Under the pieces are notes generated by a model. It saw only the letters and a program-made list of their open reading frames with translations, was not told the DNA's origin and made no database searches. A stretch of DNA of 64,000 bases from Streptomyces sp. NRRL F-6676 (lineage in GTDB: Bacteria > Actinomycetota > Actinomycetes > Streptomycetales > Streptomycetaceae): the NCBI RefSeq assembly GCF_000725625.1, contig NZ_KL647083.1, positions 186,001 to 250,000 on the forward strand, read 5' to 3'. The position numbers and the translations under genes were made by a program. The number at the start of each line of letters is the position of its first letter. The first letter of the stretch is position 1. Of the stretch, positions 49,927 to 58,630 are shown piece after piece.

Positions 49927-51990
49927 ATGAGTGAACGTCACAAGGACCGGCCGTGGCTCATGCGCACGTACGCCGGTCACTCCACCGCCGAGGCGTCCAA
50001 CGCGCTGTACCGGCGCAACCTCGCCAAGGGCCAGACCGGACTGTCGGTCGCGTTCGACCTGCCGACGCAGACCGGCTACGACCCCGACCACGTCCTCGCC
50101 CGCGGCGAGGTGGGCCGGGTCGGGGTGCCGGTCGCGCACCTCGGTGACATGCGCCGGCTGTTCCAGGACATCCCGCTGGAGCAGATGAACACCTCGATGA
50201 CGATCAACGCCACCGCGATGTGGCTGCTGGCGCTCTACCAGGTCGTCGCGGAGGAACAGGGCGCGGACGTCACCAAGCTCCAGGGCACGACGCAGAACGA
50301 CATCGTCAAGGAGTACCTGTCCCGGGGGACGCACGTCTTCCCGCCGGGCCCCTCCCTCCGGCTGACGACGGACATGATCGCGTACACCGTGTCCCACCTG
50401 CCCAAGTGGAACCCCATCAACATCTGTAGCTACCACCTCCAGGAGGCGGGCGCCACGCCGGTGCAGGAGATCGCGTACGCGATGTCCACCGCGATCGCCG
50501 TCCTGGACGCGGTGCGCGACGGCGGCCAGGTGCCGCAGGAGCGCATGGGCGACGTCGTCGGCCGGATCTCCTTCTTCGTGAACGCGGGCGTCCGCTTCGT
50601 CGAGGAGATGTGCAAGATGCGGGCCTTCACCCGCATCTGGGACCGCGTCACCCGTGAGCGGTACGGCATCGAGGACCCCAAGCACCGCCGTTTCCGGTAC
50701 GGAGTCCAGGTCAACTCCCTGGGGCTGACCGAGGCCCAGCCGGAGAACAACGTCCAGCGGATCGTGCTGGAGATGCTGGCGGTGACCCTTTCCAAGGACG
50801 CACGCGCGCGTGCCGTGCAGCTCCCCGCCTGGAACGAGGCGCTGGGGCTGCCCCGGCCCTGGGACCAGCAGTGGTCGCTGCGCATCCAGCAGGTGCTGGC
50901 GCACGAGAGCGACCTGCTGGAGTACGAGGACCTCTTCGAGGGGTCGACGGTGATCGGCGCGAAGGTCGACGAGCTGGTCGGGGCGGCGTCCGCGGAGATC
51001 GAGCGGATCCAGGAGATGGGCGGGGCGATGGCCGCCGTCGAGTCGGGTTACCTCAAGTCGCAGCTGGTCGCCTCGCACGCCGAGCGGCGGGCCCGGATCG
51101 AGTCGGGCGAGGAGAAGATCGTCGGCGTCAACGCCTTCGAGGGCACCGAGCCCAGCCCGCTCACCGCCGATCTGGACACCGCGGTCCAGACGGTGGACCC
51201 GGCGGTGGAGGCCCGGGTCGTCGCCGCGCTCCGGCAGTGGCGGGACACCCGTTACCAGCCGCCGTTCAACCACACACGCCCCTGCAAGGCGCTGGAGAAG
51301 CTGCGGGAGGCCGCCAAGGGCACCGACAACCTCATGGCGGCCACCCTGGAGTGCGCCCGCGCCGGGGTGACGACCGGCGAGTGGGCCGGGGCGCTGCGCG
51401 AGGTGTTCGGCGAGTTCCGGGCGCCGACCGGGGTCTCGTCCGCCCCGGTCGCGGTCGCGGCGGAGGAGGGCTCGGCCCTGTCGCGGGTGCGCCGCCGGGT
51501 CGAGCTGACCGCGCGTGACCTCGGCGTCGGCAAGCTGCGGTTCCTGGTCGGCAAGCCCGGCCTGGACGGGCACTCCAACGGGGCCGAGCAGATCGCCGTA
51601 CGGGCCCGGGACGCCGGCTTCGAGGTGGTGTACCAGGGCATCCGGCTCACCCCCGAGCAGATCGTGGACGCGGCCCTCGCCGAGGACGTGCACGCGGTGG
51701 GCCTGTCCGCCCTCTCCGGTTCGCACGCGCGACTCGTGCCGGACGTCCTTGAGCGGCTGCGCGCGGCCGGCGCGGCCGACATCCCGGTGATCGCCGGCGG
51801 GATCATCCCGCACGCCGACGCCGAGAAACTGCGGGCCGCGGGAGTGGCCGCGGTCTTCACCCCGAAGGACTTCGACATCACCGGGATCATCGGCCGTATC
51901 GTCGACGAGATCCGGCACGCGAACCAGCTCGAACCCCTGCTCGAACCACAGCCCGAGCCCCGGCCCGACCCCCTGGAGGTCCCCGCATGA
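49927..51990 (+). CDS. meaA: ethylmalonyl-CoA mutase (MeaA), B12-dependent
   Basis: Protein of 687 residues. The N-terminal mutase barrel contains YRRNLAKGQTGLSVAFDLPTQTGYDPDH, NTSMTINATAMWLLALYQVVAEEQG, LQGTTQNDIVKEYLSRGTHVFPP and NICSYHLQEAGA. The C-terminal cobalamin-binding domain has DGHSNG (DXHXXG motif) in GKPGLDGHSNGAEQIAVRARDAGFEVVYQGI. Converts ethylmalonyl-CoA to methylsuccinyl-CoA. The fusion of both domains in one chain and the neighbours ccr and mcl distinguish it from the two-subunit methylmalonyl-CoA mutase. ATG 49927 follows AGGAGG. Confidence 0.95.
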   Translation: MSERHKDRPWLMRTYAGHSTAEASNALYRRNLAKGQTGLSVAFDLPTQTGYDPDHVLARGEVGRVGVPVAHLGDMRRLFQDIPLEQMNTSMTINATAMWLLALYQVVAEEQGADVTKLQGTTQNDIVKEYLSRGTHVFPPGPSLRLTTDMIAYTVSHLPKWNPINICSYHLQEAGATPVQEIAYAMSTAIAVLDAVRDGGQVPQERMGDVVGRISFFVNAGVRFVEEMCKMRAFTRIWDRVTRERYGIEDPKHRRFRYGVQVNSLGLTEAQPENNVQRIVLEMLAVTLSKDARARAVQLPAWNEALGLPRPWDQQWSLRIQQVLAHESDLLEYEDLFEGSTVIGAKVDELVGAASAEIERIQEMGGAMAAVESGYLKSQLVASHAERRARIESGEEKIVGVNAFEGTEPSPLTADLDTAVQTVDPAVEARVVAALRQWRDTRYQPPFNHTRPCKALEKLREAAKGTDNLMAATLECARAGVTTGEWAGALREVFGEFRAPTGVSSAPVAVAAEEGSALSRVRRRVELTARDLGVGKLRFLVGKPGLDGHSNGAEQIAVRARDAGFEVVYQGIRLTPEQIVDAALAEDVHAVGLSALSGSHARLVPDVLERLRAAGAADIPVIAGGIIPHADAEKLRAAGVAAVFTPKDFDITGIIGRIVDEIRHANQLEPLLEPQPEPRPDPLEVPA

Positions 51991-52949
51991 CGACCGTCAA
52001 CCGGCTCCGCCCCCGCCGCTCCTGCCTGGCCGTTCCCGGAAGCAATCCCCGCTTCCTGGAGAAGGCGCAGGGCCTCCCGGCGGACCAGGTCTTCCTGGAT
52101 CTGGAGGACGCGTGCGCCCCGCTGGCCAAGCCCGACGCGCGGCACACCATCGTGAAGTTCCTCAACGAGGGCGACTGGACGGGCAAGACCCGGGTGGTGC
52201 GGGTCAACGACTGGACGACGGAGTGGACGTACCGCGATGTCGTGACGGTGGTGGAGGGCGCGGGCCCGAACCTGGACTGCATCATGCTCCCGAAGGTCCA
52301 GGACGCGGCGCAGATCGTCGCGCTCGACCTCCTCCTGACCCAGATCGAGAAGACGATGGGCTTCGAGGTCGGCCGTATCGGCATCGAGGCGCAGATCGAG
52401 AACGCGCGGGGCCTGAACAACGTCAACGCGATCGCCGAGGCGTCCCCGCGCATCGAGACGATCATCTTCGGTCCGGCCGACTTCATGGCGTCCATCAACA
52501 TGAAGTCCCTGGTCGTGGGCGAGCAGCCGCCCGGTTACCCGGCGGACGCCTACCACTTCATCCTGATGAAGATCCTGATGGCGGCCCGCGCCAACGACCT
52601 CCAGGCGATCGACGGCCCCTACCTCCAGATCCGCAACGTCGACGGCTACCGCGAGGTCGCGCGGCGCGCCGCGGCCCTCGGTTTCGACGGCAAGTGGGTG
52701 CTGCACCCGGGCCAGGTCGAGGCGTCCAACGAGATCTTCTCGCCCTCCCAGGAGGACTACGACCACGCCGAGCTGATCCTGGACGCGTACGACTACTACA
52801 CGTCCGAGGCGGGCGGCAAGAAGGGCTCCGCGATGCTCGGCGACGAGATGATCGACGAGGCCAGCCGCAAGATGGCGCTGGTCGTCTCCGGCAAGGGGCG
52901 GGCGGCCGGCATGACCCGCACGTCGAAGTTCGAGACGCCCACCGACTAG
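51987..52949 (+). CDS. HpcH/HpaI-citrate lyase family beta-methylmalyl-CoA/malyl-CoA lyase
   Basis: Protein of 320 residues of the CitE-like aldolase/lyase family: RSCLAVPGSNPRFLEKAQGLPADQVFLDLEDACAPLAKPDAR (start of barrel, Asp/Glu metal ligands), VVRVNDWTTEWTYRDV, IEAQIENARGLNNVNAIAEASPRIETIIFGPADFMASINM and DGKWVLHPGQVEASNEIFSPSQEDY. In the ethylmalonyl-CoA pathway it splits beta-methylmalyl-CoA into glyoxylate and propionyl-CoA. ATGA overlap with meaA and position in the operon support this over a citrate lyase role. Confidence 0.9.
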   Translation: MTTVNRLRPRRSCLAVPGSNPRFLEKAQGLPADQVFLDLEDACAPLAKPDARHTIVKFLNEGDWTGKTRVVRVNDWTTEWTYRDVVTVVEGAGPNLDCIMLPKVQDAAQIVALDLLLTQIEKTMGFEVGRIGIEAQIENARGLNNVNAIAEASPRIETIIFGPADFMASINMKSLVVGEQPPGYPADAYHFILMKILMAARANDLQAIDGPYLQIRNVDGYREVARRAAALGFDGKWVLHPGQVEASNEIFSPSQEDYDHAELILDAYDYYTSEAGGKKGSAMLGDEMIDEASRKMALVVSGKGRAAGMTRTSKFETPTD

Positions 52950-52964
52950 AAAGGCCTCAGCGCG

Positions 52965-53477
52965 ATGCAGTTCGGACGCACTTTCGAGGAGTTCGAGGTC
53001 GGCGCGGTCTACAAGCACTGGCCCGGCAAGACGGTCACCGAGTATGACGACCACATGTTCTGCCTGCTCACCATGAACCACCACCCGCTCCACCTGGACG
53101 CGCACTACGCCGAGGAGACCACCGACTTCGGCAGGAACGTGGTGGTCGGCAACTACATCTACTCACTCCTGCTGGGCATGTCCGTCCCGGACGTGTCCGG
53201 CAAGGCGATCGCCAACCTGGAGATCGAGTCGCTCCGGCACGTGGCGCCGACCTTCCACGGCGACACGCTCTACGGCGAGACGACCGTGCTGGACAAGCGG
53301 CCCTCGAAGTCGAAGAACGACCGCGGCATCGTGCACGTCGAGACCAGGGGCTACAAGCAGGACGGCACCCTGGTGTGCGTCTTCCGCCGCAAGGTGATGG
53401 TGCCCACCGGGACGTACATCAAGGAGCGCGGCGGCGAGCAGCCCGGCCGCCCGGTACTGAAGGAACAGGGGAAGTAG
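52965..53477 (+). CDS. MaoC-type dehydratase, probable mesaconyl-CoA hydratase
   Basis: Protein of 170 residues, a single hotdog domain: RTFEEFEVGAVYKHWPGKTVTEYDDHMFCLLTMNHHPLHLDAHYAEETTDFGRNVVVGNYIYSLLLGMSVPDVSGKAIANLEIESLRHVAPTFHGDTLYGETTVLDKRPS. The Asp and His of the hydratase-2 motif (DxxxxxxNxHHPLHxD) are visible. Expected to hydrate mesaconyl-C1-CoA to beta-methylmalyl-CoA. The well-studied alphaproteobacterial Mch is about twice this length, so this is a one-domain version. The assignment rests on the operon. Confidence 0.85.
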   Translation: MQFGRTFEEFEVGAVYKHWPGKTVTEYDDHMFCLLTMNHHPLHLDAHYAEETTDFGRNVVVGNYIYSLLLGMSVPDVSGKAIANLEIESLRHVAPTFHGDTLYGETTVLDKRPSKSKNDRGIVHVETRGYKQDGTLVCVFRRKVMVPTGTYIKERGGEQPGRPVLKEQGK

Positions 53478-53479
53478 CC

Positions 53480-54685
53480 ATGGCGCGACTCGCCCGGACC
53501 GCCGGTCTCACCGACGTCCAGCAGGAGATCCTCTCCACCGTCAGGGACTTTGTCGACAAGGAGATCATCCCGGTCGCCACCGAGCTGGAGCACCGCGACG
53601 AGTACCCGCAGAGAATCGTCGACGGCCTCAAGGAGCTGGGCCTCTTCGGGCTGATGATCGACGAGGAGTACGGGGGGCTGGGCGAGTCGCTGCTCACGTA
53701 CGCGCTGTGCGTGGAGGAGATCGCCCGCGGCTGGATGTCGGTCTCCGGCATCATCAACACGCACTTCATCGTGGCGTACATGCTCAAGCAGCACGGCACG
53801 CGGGAGCAGAAGGAGTACTTCCTGCCGAAGATGGCGCTGGGCGAGACCCGCGGCGCCTTCTCGATGTCGGAGCCGGGGCTGGGCTCCGACGTGTCGGCGA
53901 TCACGTCGAAGGCTGTCAAGGACGGGGAGGAGTACGTCCTGAACGGCCAGAAGATGTGGCTCACCAACGGCGGCTCGTCCACGCTGGTGGCCGTTCTCGT
54001 CCGGAGTGACGAAGGCCACCCCGAGGGCACGGCCCCGCACAAGTCGATGACGACGTTCCTGGTGGAGAAGGAGCCCGGCTTCGGCGAGGTCCGTCCCGGT
54101 CTGACCATTCCGGGCAAGATCGAGAAGATGGGCTACAAGGGCGTCGACACCACCGAGCTGATCATGGACGGCCTGCGGGTGCCGGCCGACCGCGTGCTCG
54201 GCGGGGTCACCGGCCGGGGCTTCTACCAGATGATGGACGGCGTCGAGGTGGGCCGGGTCAACGTCGCCGCCCGCGGCTGCGGGGTCGCCCAGCGGGCCTT
54301 CGAGCTGGGGATCGACTACGCGCAGCAGCGGCACACGTTCGGCAAGCCGATCGCCCACCACCAGGCCATCCAGTTCAAACTGGCGGAGATGGCCACCAAG
54401 GTGGAGGCCGCGCATGCGATGATGGTGAACGCGGCACGCAAAAAGGATTCGGGGGAACGAAACGATCTCGAGGCGGGAATGGCGAAGTACCTCGCCTCGG
54501 AGTACTGCAAGGAGGTCGTGGAGGACGCCTTCCGGATCCACGGCGGCTACGGCTTCTCCAAGGAGTACGAGATCGAGCGGCTCTACCGGGAGGCACCGAT
54601 GCTGCTGATCGGTGAGGGTACCGCCGAAATCCAGAAAATGATCATCGGGCGCAGGCTGCTCGAGGAGTATCGATTCCAGGGCTGA
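53480..54685 (+). CDS. acyl-CoA dehydrogenase, probable methylsuccinyl-CoA dehydrogenase
   Basis: Protein of 401 residues with the full acyl-CoA dehydrogenase domain order: VDKEIIPVATELEHRDEYPQRIVDGLKELGLFGLMIDEEYGG, GAFSMSEPGLGSDVSAITSKA (signature 1), GRVNVAARGCGVAQRAFELGIDYAQQRHTFGKPIAHHQAIQFKLAEMATK, and RIHGGYGFSKEYEIERLYREAPMLLIGEGTAEIQKMIIGRRLL with the catalytic Glu in EGTAEIQ. Oxidises methylsuccinyl-CoA to mesaconyl-C1-CoA, transferring electrons to ETF. It is shorter than some alphaproteobacterial Mcd (about 550); substrate inferred from the operon. Confidence 0.88.
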   Translation: MARLARTAGLTDVQQEILSTVRDFVDKEIIPVATELEHRDEYPQRIVDGLKELGLFGLMIDEEYGGLGESLLTYALCVEEIARGWMSVSGIINTHFIVAYMLKQHGTREQKEYFLPKMALGETRGAFSMSEPGLGSDVSAITSKAVKDGEEYVLNGQKMWLTNGGSSTLVAVLVRSDEGHPEGTAPHKSMTTFLVEKEPGFGEVRPGLTIPGKIEKMGYKGVDTTELIMDGLRVPADRVLGGVTGRGFYQMMDGVEVGRVNVAARGCGVAQRAFELGIDYAQQRHTFGKPIAHHQAIQFKLAEMATKVEAAHAMMVNAARKKDSGERNDLEAGMAKYLASEYCKEVVEDAFRIHGGYGFSKEYEIERLYREAPMLLIGEGTAEIQKMIIGRRLLEEYRFQG

Positions 54686-54702
54686 TGCCAGGATGATTGT
54701 CC

Positions 54703-54749
54703 GGGTTGGGGGTGTTTTCTTGGGGAAGAGGATCACACCCCGTCAACCC
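54703..54749 (+). terminator. possible terminator after the ethylmalonyl-CoA operon
   Basis: GGGTT (54703-54707) and GGGGTGT (54709-54715) pair with ACACCCC (54735-54741) and AACCC (54745-54749) around a 19-base loop, followed by TTCTC. It lies 17 bases after the acyl-CoA dehydrogenase stop. The loop is longer than usual, so confidence is moderate. Confidence 0.45.
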
Positions 54750-54868
54750 TTCTCGGCCGCCGACTCGGCTTCCCGGCTTACCCAGTTGTGACCCTGAGCC
54801 GCTACGATCGCCGGAAAGCCGCCGTCCCCCTCACGCAGCGCGGCATTCATCCGCTACGAAGGTCATCC

Positions 54869-55525
54869 ATGCCCCACAGCCAAACCTCTGCACCTCGCGA
54901 CAGCCTGGTCGGCACACGCCTCGCGCGCGGAGCATCGCCGTGGCTCCTCCCGACCGTTGCCACCGCAGCCCTCAGCCTCGCCCGGTCGCGCCGCTCCGGC
55001 GCCGCCCGGGCCGTGGCGGTGCCCGCCACCGCTCTCGCGGCGGGCATGCTGTGGTTCTTCCGGGACCCCGAGCGGGAGATCGCTCCCGGCAGGGTCATCT
55101 CTCCCGCCGACGGTGTGGTGCAGAGCATCATGCCGTGGAAGGACGGGCGCACCCGCGTCGCGATTTTCATGAGCCCGCTGAACGTGCACGTGAACCGGGC
55201 CCCGCTGGCCGGCACGGTGACGTCCGTCGAGCACATCCCCGGCGGCTTCGTTCCCGCTTTCAACAAGGAGAGCGAGAACAACGAGCGGGTGGTCTGGCAC
55301 TTCGACACCGAGCTCGGTGACATCGAGATGATCCAGATCGCCGGTGCCGTCGCCCGTCGGATCGTCCCCTACCTGCCGCAGGGCACCAAGGTCGAGCAGG
55401 GCGAGCGGATCGGGCTGATCCGGTTCGGCTCGCGCGTCGACATCTATCTGCCCGAGGGCGTCGAGGTGGCCGTCGAGGTCGGACAGAAGACCGTGGCTGG
55501 GGTGACTCGCATTGACCGTGATTGA
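54869..55525 (+). CDS. psd: phosphatidylserine decarboxylase
   Basis: Protein of 218 residues of the short Psd type, which self-cleaves to make its pyruvoyl group. The cleavage site is Gly187-Ser188 in LIRFGSRVD. Further family marks are WFFRDPEREIAPGRVISPADGVVQ, FMSPLNVHVNRAP and NERVVWHFDT. A membrane-associated enzyme converting phosphatidylserine to phosphatidylethanolamine. ATG 54869 has GAAGG six bases upstream; longer readings are not supported. The C-terminus overlaps pssA by 14 bases, so they form one operon. Confidence 0.94.
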   Translation: MPHSQTSAPRDSLVGTRLARGASPWLLPTVATAALSLARSRRSGAARAVAVPATALAAGMLWFFRDPEREIAPGRVISPADGVVQSIMPWKDGRTRVAIFMSPLNVHVNRAPLAGTVTSVEHIPGGFVPAFNKESENNERVVWHFDTELGDIEMIQIAGAVARRIVPYLPQGTKVEQGERIGLIRFGSRVDIYLPEGVEVAVEVGQKTVAGVTRIDRD

Positions 55526-56369
55526 CCCGCAGACCCAGGCCGGCTGGGTGCCGGAGGCCGCCGACGTGGACGACGAGGAGGAGATGCCCCTCTCGCTGCG
55601 CCTGTCGATAGCGGACACGCTCACCCTCGGCAACGCCACGTGCGGCTTCATGGCGGTGTACTTCACCACCACCGGCATCCTGATTCCGCACCTCACGGGC
55701 AGCGACGAGTCGGCGGGCATGGCCCGCCACAGCGCGGCGACCGCGGTGATCCTGATGCTGTGCGCGGCCGTCTTCGACCTGTTCGACGGTCTCGTCGCCC
55801 GCAAGCTGCGCTCCTCTCCGATGGGCGCGGAGCTGGACAACCTCTCCGACCTCATCAGCTTCGGGCTCGCGCCGGCGTACTTCGTGCTGGTGTACGGCAT
55901 GGTCGCCGACGACGCGCACCAGAGAGTGGCCGCGGTCGGTGGCATCGTGGTGTTGCTGGCGGTGGTGCTGCGGCTCGCGCGGTTCTCGTGCGTGACGCTG
56001 AAGGACGGCATGTTCCAGGGCATGCCCTCGCCGTTCGGGGCGCTCACGGTCGTCTCCATCGTCCTGCTCGAGCTGCCGTTCTTCGCGACGCTGCTGGCGA
56101 TTCTGGGTACGGCGTGGCTGATGGTGAGCCGGGTCGAGTACCCGAAGCCGAGGGGGCGCCTGGCGGGTGCCATGCTGGGCTGGATCGTGCTGTCGATGGG
56201 GCTGCTGGCGGGGTGGGCGTTCGATGCGCCGAGCGGGCAGTTGCTGTTGCAGACGGGGTGTGCGTTGCAGCTCGTGATGGGGGCGGTGATTCCGTTGTTC
56301 GCGACGGCTCGCCGGGTGAACAACTTCCGCGACAACCGCCGCGAGGCGCGTGCGGCCCAGCTCCCGTAG
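55512..56369 (+). CDS. pssA: CDP-diacylglycerol-serine O-phosphatidyltransferase
   Basis: Protein of 285 residues, an integral membrane CDP-alcohol phosphatidyltransferase. The signature DG-x2-AR-x8-G-x3-D-x3-D appears as DGLVARKLRSSPMGAELDNLSD. Six to eight hydrophobic segments follow. It makes phosphatidylserine from CDP-diacylglycerol and serine for the Psd encoded just before it. Start is a TTG at 55512 overlapping psd; GTG 55518 is possible. A strong terminator follows. Confidence 0.94.
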   Translation: MTVIDPQTQAGWVPEAADVDDEEEMPLSLRLSIADTLTLGNATCGFMAVYFTTTGILIPHLTGSDESAGMARHSAATAVILMLCAAVFDLFDGLVARKLRSSPMGAELDNLSDLISFGLAPAYFVLVYGMVADDAHQRVAAVGGIVVLLAVVLRLARFSCVTLKDGMFQGMPSPFGALTVVSIVLLELPFFATLLAILGTAWLMVSRVEYPKPRGRLAGAMLGWIVLSMGLLAGWAFDAPSGQLLLQTGCALQLVMGAVIPLFATARRVNNFRDNRREARAAQLP

Positions 56370-56389
56370 CCTCCGGCTTCACACCACAT

Positions 56390-56422
56390 CGAAGGGCCCC
56401 GTACCCCACCGGTACGGGGCCC
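56390..56422 (+). terminator. intrinsic terminator after pssA
   Basis: A 14-bp stem, AAGGGCCCCGTACC (56390-56403) with GGTACGGGGCCCTT (56409-56422), loop CCACC, then TCC. It ends the psd-pssA operon and is directly followed by the long mosaic palindrome copy k. Confidence 0.9.
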
Positions 56423-56438
56423 TTTCCGTACCCTCTTT

Positions 56439-56754
56439 TCCTCGCCCCCGCCGCCCCTACCCGTCCCGTCCTTACAAGGGGCTCCGCCCCTTTGACCCCG
56501 GGAGAGCTCGGTTGGCGTGGGTTCGTTGGGGAGTGCGGGTGAGTGGGTGGTTGCTCGCGCAGTTCCCCGCGCCCCTAAAGACTTAAAAGCAGGGGGCGCC
56601 CCACTGCTTTTGCTTTAGGGGCGCGGGGAACTGCGCGACAAGCCACGTCGAACCCGCACCCGCCCACGAACCTCACCACCCGAGCTCTCCCGGGGTCAAA
56701 GGGGCGGAGCCCCTTGTTAAGGACGGGAAGGGTAGGGGCGGCGGGGGCGAAAAA
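56439..56754. repeat. mosaic palindromic 3'-end element (copy k), about 315-bp inverted repeat
   Basis: Two arms of about 155 bases, centred near 56596, are near-identical inverted copies. From each end inward: the G-rich end GGGTAGGGGCGGCGGGGGCG (complement on the left), a GGACGGG block, AAGGGGCGGAGCCCCTT, TGACCCCGGGAGAGCTCGG, a GTTCGT...GTGCGGGT block, and GCGCAGTTCCCCGCGCCCCT with AAAGC. It covers the whole gap between the convergent pssA and glycerate kinase genes; there is no gene inside it. Confidence 0.92.
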
Positions 56755-56762
56755 GGTTTTGG

Positions 56763-57917
56763 TCAGGCCAAGCCCTGGTCGTGGGCGACGCGCTCCGCGA
56801 GCCGCTCGAGCAGCGGCCCCGCTTCGGCGACGCAACGGCCCACATCCGGTTCGAGGGACGTCAGCGCGTACGCCCGCGAGATACCCACCCCCGCCAACGC
56901 CTCCGGCGACAACGCCAACCGTCCGCACACCGCCACCACCCCCCGCCCGGCCCCCCGCGCCGCCGCAGCCACCCCCACCGGTGCCTTCCCGTGCAACGTC
57001 TGGGCGTCCAGCGCCCCCTCCCCCGTGATCACCAAGGACGCCCGCTCCACCGCCGCCCCGAACCCCAGCACCTCCAGCATCACCTCGATACCCGCCCGGA
57101 ACCGCGCCCCCAACAACAACGCCCCGTACCCCACCCCACCCGCGGCTCCCGCCCCCGGCGCCCCGGCGCACGCGACGGCGCGCGTACCGACCGCTTCCTC
57201 CAGCACCCGCACGAACCGTGCGAGCCCCGCGTCCAGCGCGGCGACGTCGTCCGGCGAGGCCCCCTTCTGCGGCCCGTACACCGCCGCCGCCCCCGTCGGC
57301 CCGGTCAGCGGATTGTCGACGTCACTGGCGAGCACGAGGTCGACGGAGGCGAGCCGCAGGTCGAGCCCCGAGAGGTCGGCGGCGGCGACCCCGGCCAGCC
57401 CGCCGCCCCCCGGCGCCACCGGCTCCCCCGCCGCGTCCAGGAAGCGCGCCCCCAGCGCGGTCAGCATCCCCGCGCCCCCGTCGGTGCTCGCGCTCCCGCC
57501 CACCCCGAAGACGATCGTGCGCGCCCCCGTGTCCAGCGCGGCGCGCAGCAGCTCCCCGCTGCCGTACGTGGACGCGGTGAGCGGCGCGAGGACGCCCCCG
57601 GGCAGCCGCCGCGACCCGCCGGCCTCGGCCATCTCCACCACCGCGGTCGTGCCGCGCAGCGCGAAGGCCGCGGTCACCTCTTGGCCGAGCGGTCCGGCGA
57701 CCCGTACCTCCCGGCGCGCGAAGCCGGCCGCGACCGCCGCGGCAACGGTCCCGTCGCCGCCGTCGGCCACGGGCAGCGACTCCACCTCCAGCTCCGGTGC
57801 GACCCGGCGCAGTCCCGCCGTCACGCGCTCGGCGACCTCCACGGCCGTCAGCGACCCCTTGAACTTGTCCGCGGCGATGAGCACCCCGCGTCCGCCGGCC
57901 ACCGCACCGTTCGTCAC
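56763..57917 (-). CDS. glxK: glycerate kinase
   Basis: Protein of 384 residues of the GlxK family: VLIAADKFKGSLTAVEVAERVTAGLRRV, PVADGGDGTVAAAVAAGF, TYGSGELLRAALDTGARTIVFGVGGSASTDGGAGMLTALGARF, DNPLTGPTGAAAVYGPQKGASPDDV and LVITGEGALDAQTLHGKAPVGVA. Phosphorylates D-glycerate with ATP, the last step of glyoxylate-to-glycerate use, which would fit glyoxylate release by the upstream pathway. GTG 57917 with GGGGA seven bases before it is preferred over TTG 57941. Confidence 0.93.
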   Translation of the reverse strand: MTNGAVAGGRGVLIAADKFKGSLTAVEVAERVTAGLRRVAPELEVESLPVADGGDGTVAAAVAAGFARREVRVAGPLGQEVTAAFALRGTTAVVEMAEAGGSRRLPGGVLAPLTASTYGSGELLRAALDTGARTIVFGVGGSASTDGGAGMLTALGARFLDAAGEPVAPGGGGLAGVAAADLSGLDLRLASVDLVLASDVDNPLTGPTGAAAVYGPQKGASPDDVAALDAGLARFVRVLEEAVGTRAVACAGAPGAGAAGGVGYGALLLGARFRAGIEVMLEVLGFGAAVERASLVITGEGALDAQTLHGKAPVGVAAAARGAGRGVVAVCGRLALSPEALAGVGISRAYALTSLEPDVGRCVAEAGPLLERLAERVAHDQGLA

Positions 57918-58064
57918 CCTGGTATCCCCTTGTGTCCGCAAGCGCTTTCTCAGCCCGTGTGGGCGACCCTATCCACGGCGGCCCCGCCCCGTCATGCCCC
58001 CGACCGCGCTCCGGACGACCCTGACAACACGCTGTGCACGCGCCGGGCGGCCCCCGGCGGTGGT

Positions 58065-58077
58065 TACCCTGCCTGGA
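58065..58077 (+). promoter_or_regulatory. predicted leaderless promoter (-10 TACCCT) of the NUDIX gene
   Basis: TACCCT (58065-58070), six bases, ATG 58077, without a ribosome binding site. The same geometry as at 29629 and 59364. Confidence 0.55.
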
Positions 58078-58598
58078 TGAGCACTCTGGACTACGCCACG
58101 TACATCGCCGGCCTGCCGCGCGTCCTGGTGGGGGCCGCCGCGCTCTTCCGGGACGCGGAGGGGCGGGTGCTGCTGGTCGAGCCGAACTACCGGGAGGGCT
58201 GGGCGCTGCCGGGCGGCACGGTCGAGTCGGACGACGGGGAGAGTCCGCGGCAGGGCGCGCGGCGCGAGACGGCCGAGGAGATCGGTCTGGACCGCACGCT
58301 CGGCCGGCTGCTCGCGGTGGACTGGGTGTCCGGCACCGCGGACCGTCCGCCCGTGGTCGCGTATCTGTACGACGGCGGGGTGCTCACCGACGAGGAGCTC
58401 GCGGCGGTCCGGTTGCAGGAGTCGGAGCTGCTGTCCTGGCGGCTGGTGCCGCGCGCGGAGCTCGCCGACCACCTCCTGGGCGAACTGGGCCGCCGCGTCC
58501 TCGCCGCCCTCGACGTACTGGAGAGCGGCGGGCACATGGCGGAACTGGAGGACGGCCACCGGGCGGACCCGGTCGACGAGGTGAGCCCCGCCCTCTGA
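58077..58598 (+). CDS. NUDIX hydrolase
   Basis: Protein of 173 residues. The Nudix box reads GGTVESDDGESPRQGARRETAEEIGL, with the REXXEE core intact but two extra residues (SDD in place of one) between the first Glu and the GE pair compared with the standard spacing. Preceding strand VLVGAAALFRDAEGRVLLVEPNYREGWALPGG. It hydrolyses a nucleoside diphosphate linked to another group; the substrate is unknown. No ribosome binding site; leaderless start assumed at ATG 58077. Convergent with the sirtuin gene. Confidence 0.9.
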   Translation: MSTLDYATYIAGLPRVLVGAAALFRDAEGRVLLVEPNYREGWALPGGTVESDDGESPRQGARRETAEEIGLDRTLGRLLAVDWVSGTADRPPVVAYLYDGGVLTDEELAAVRLQESELLSWRLVPRAELADHLLGELGRRVLAALDVLESGGHMAELEDGHRADPVDEVSPAL

Positions 58599-58630
58599 GC
58601 GGGGCCGCTGAGCAGGGCCGCTGAACGGGG

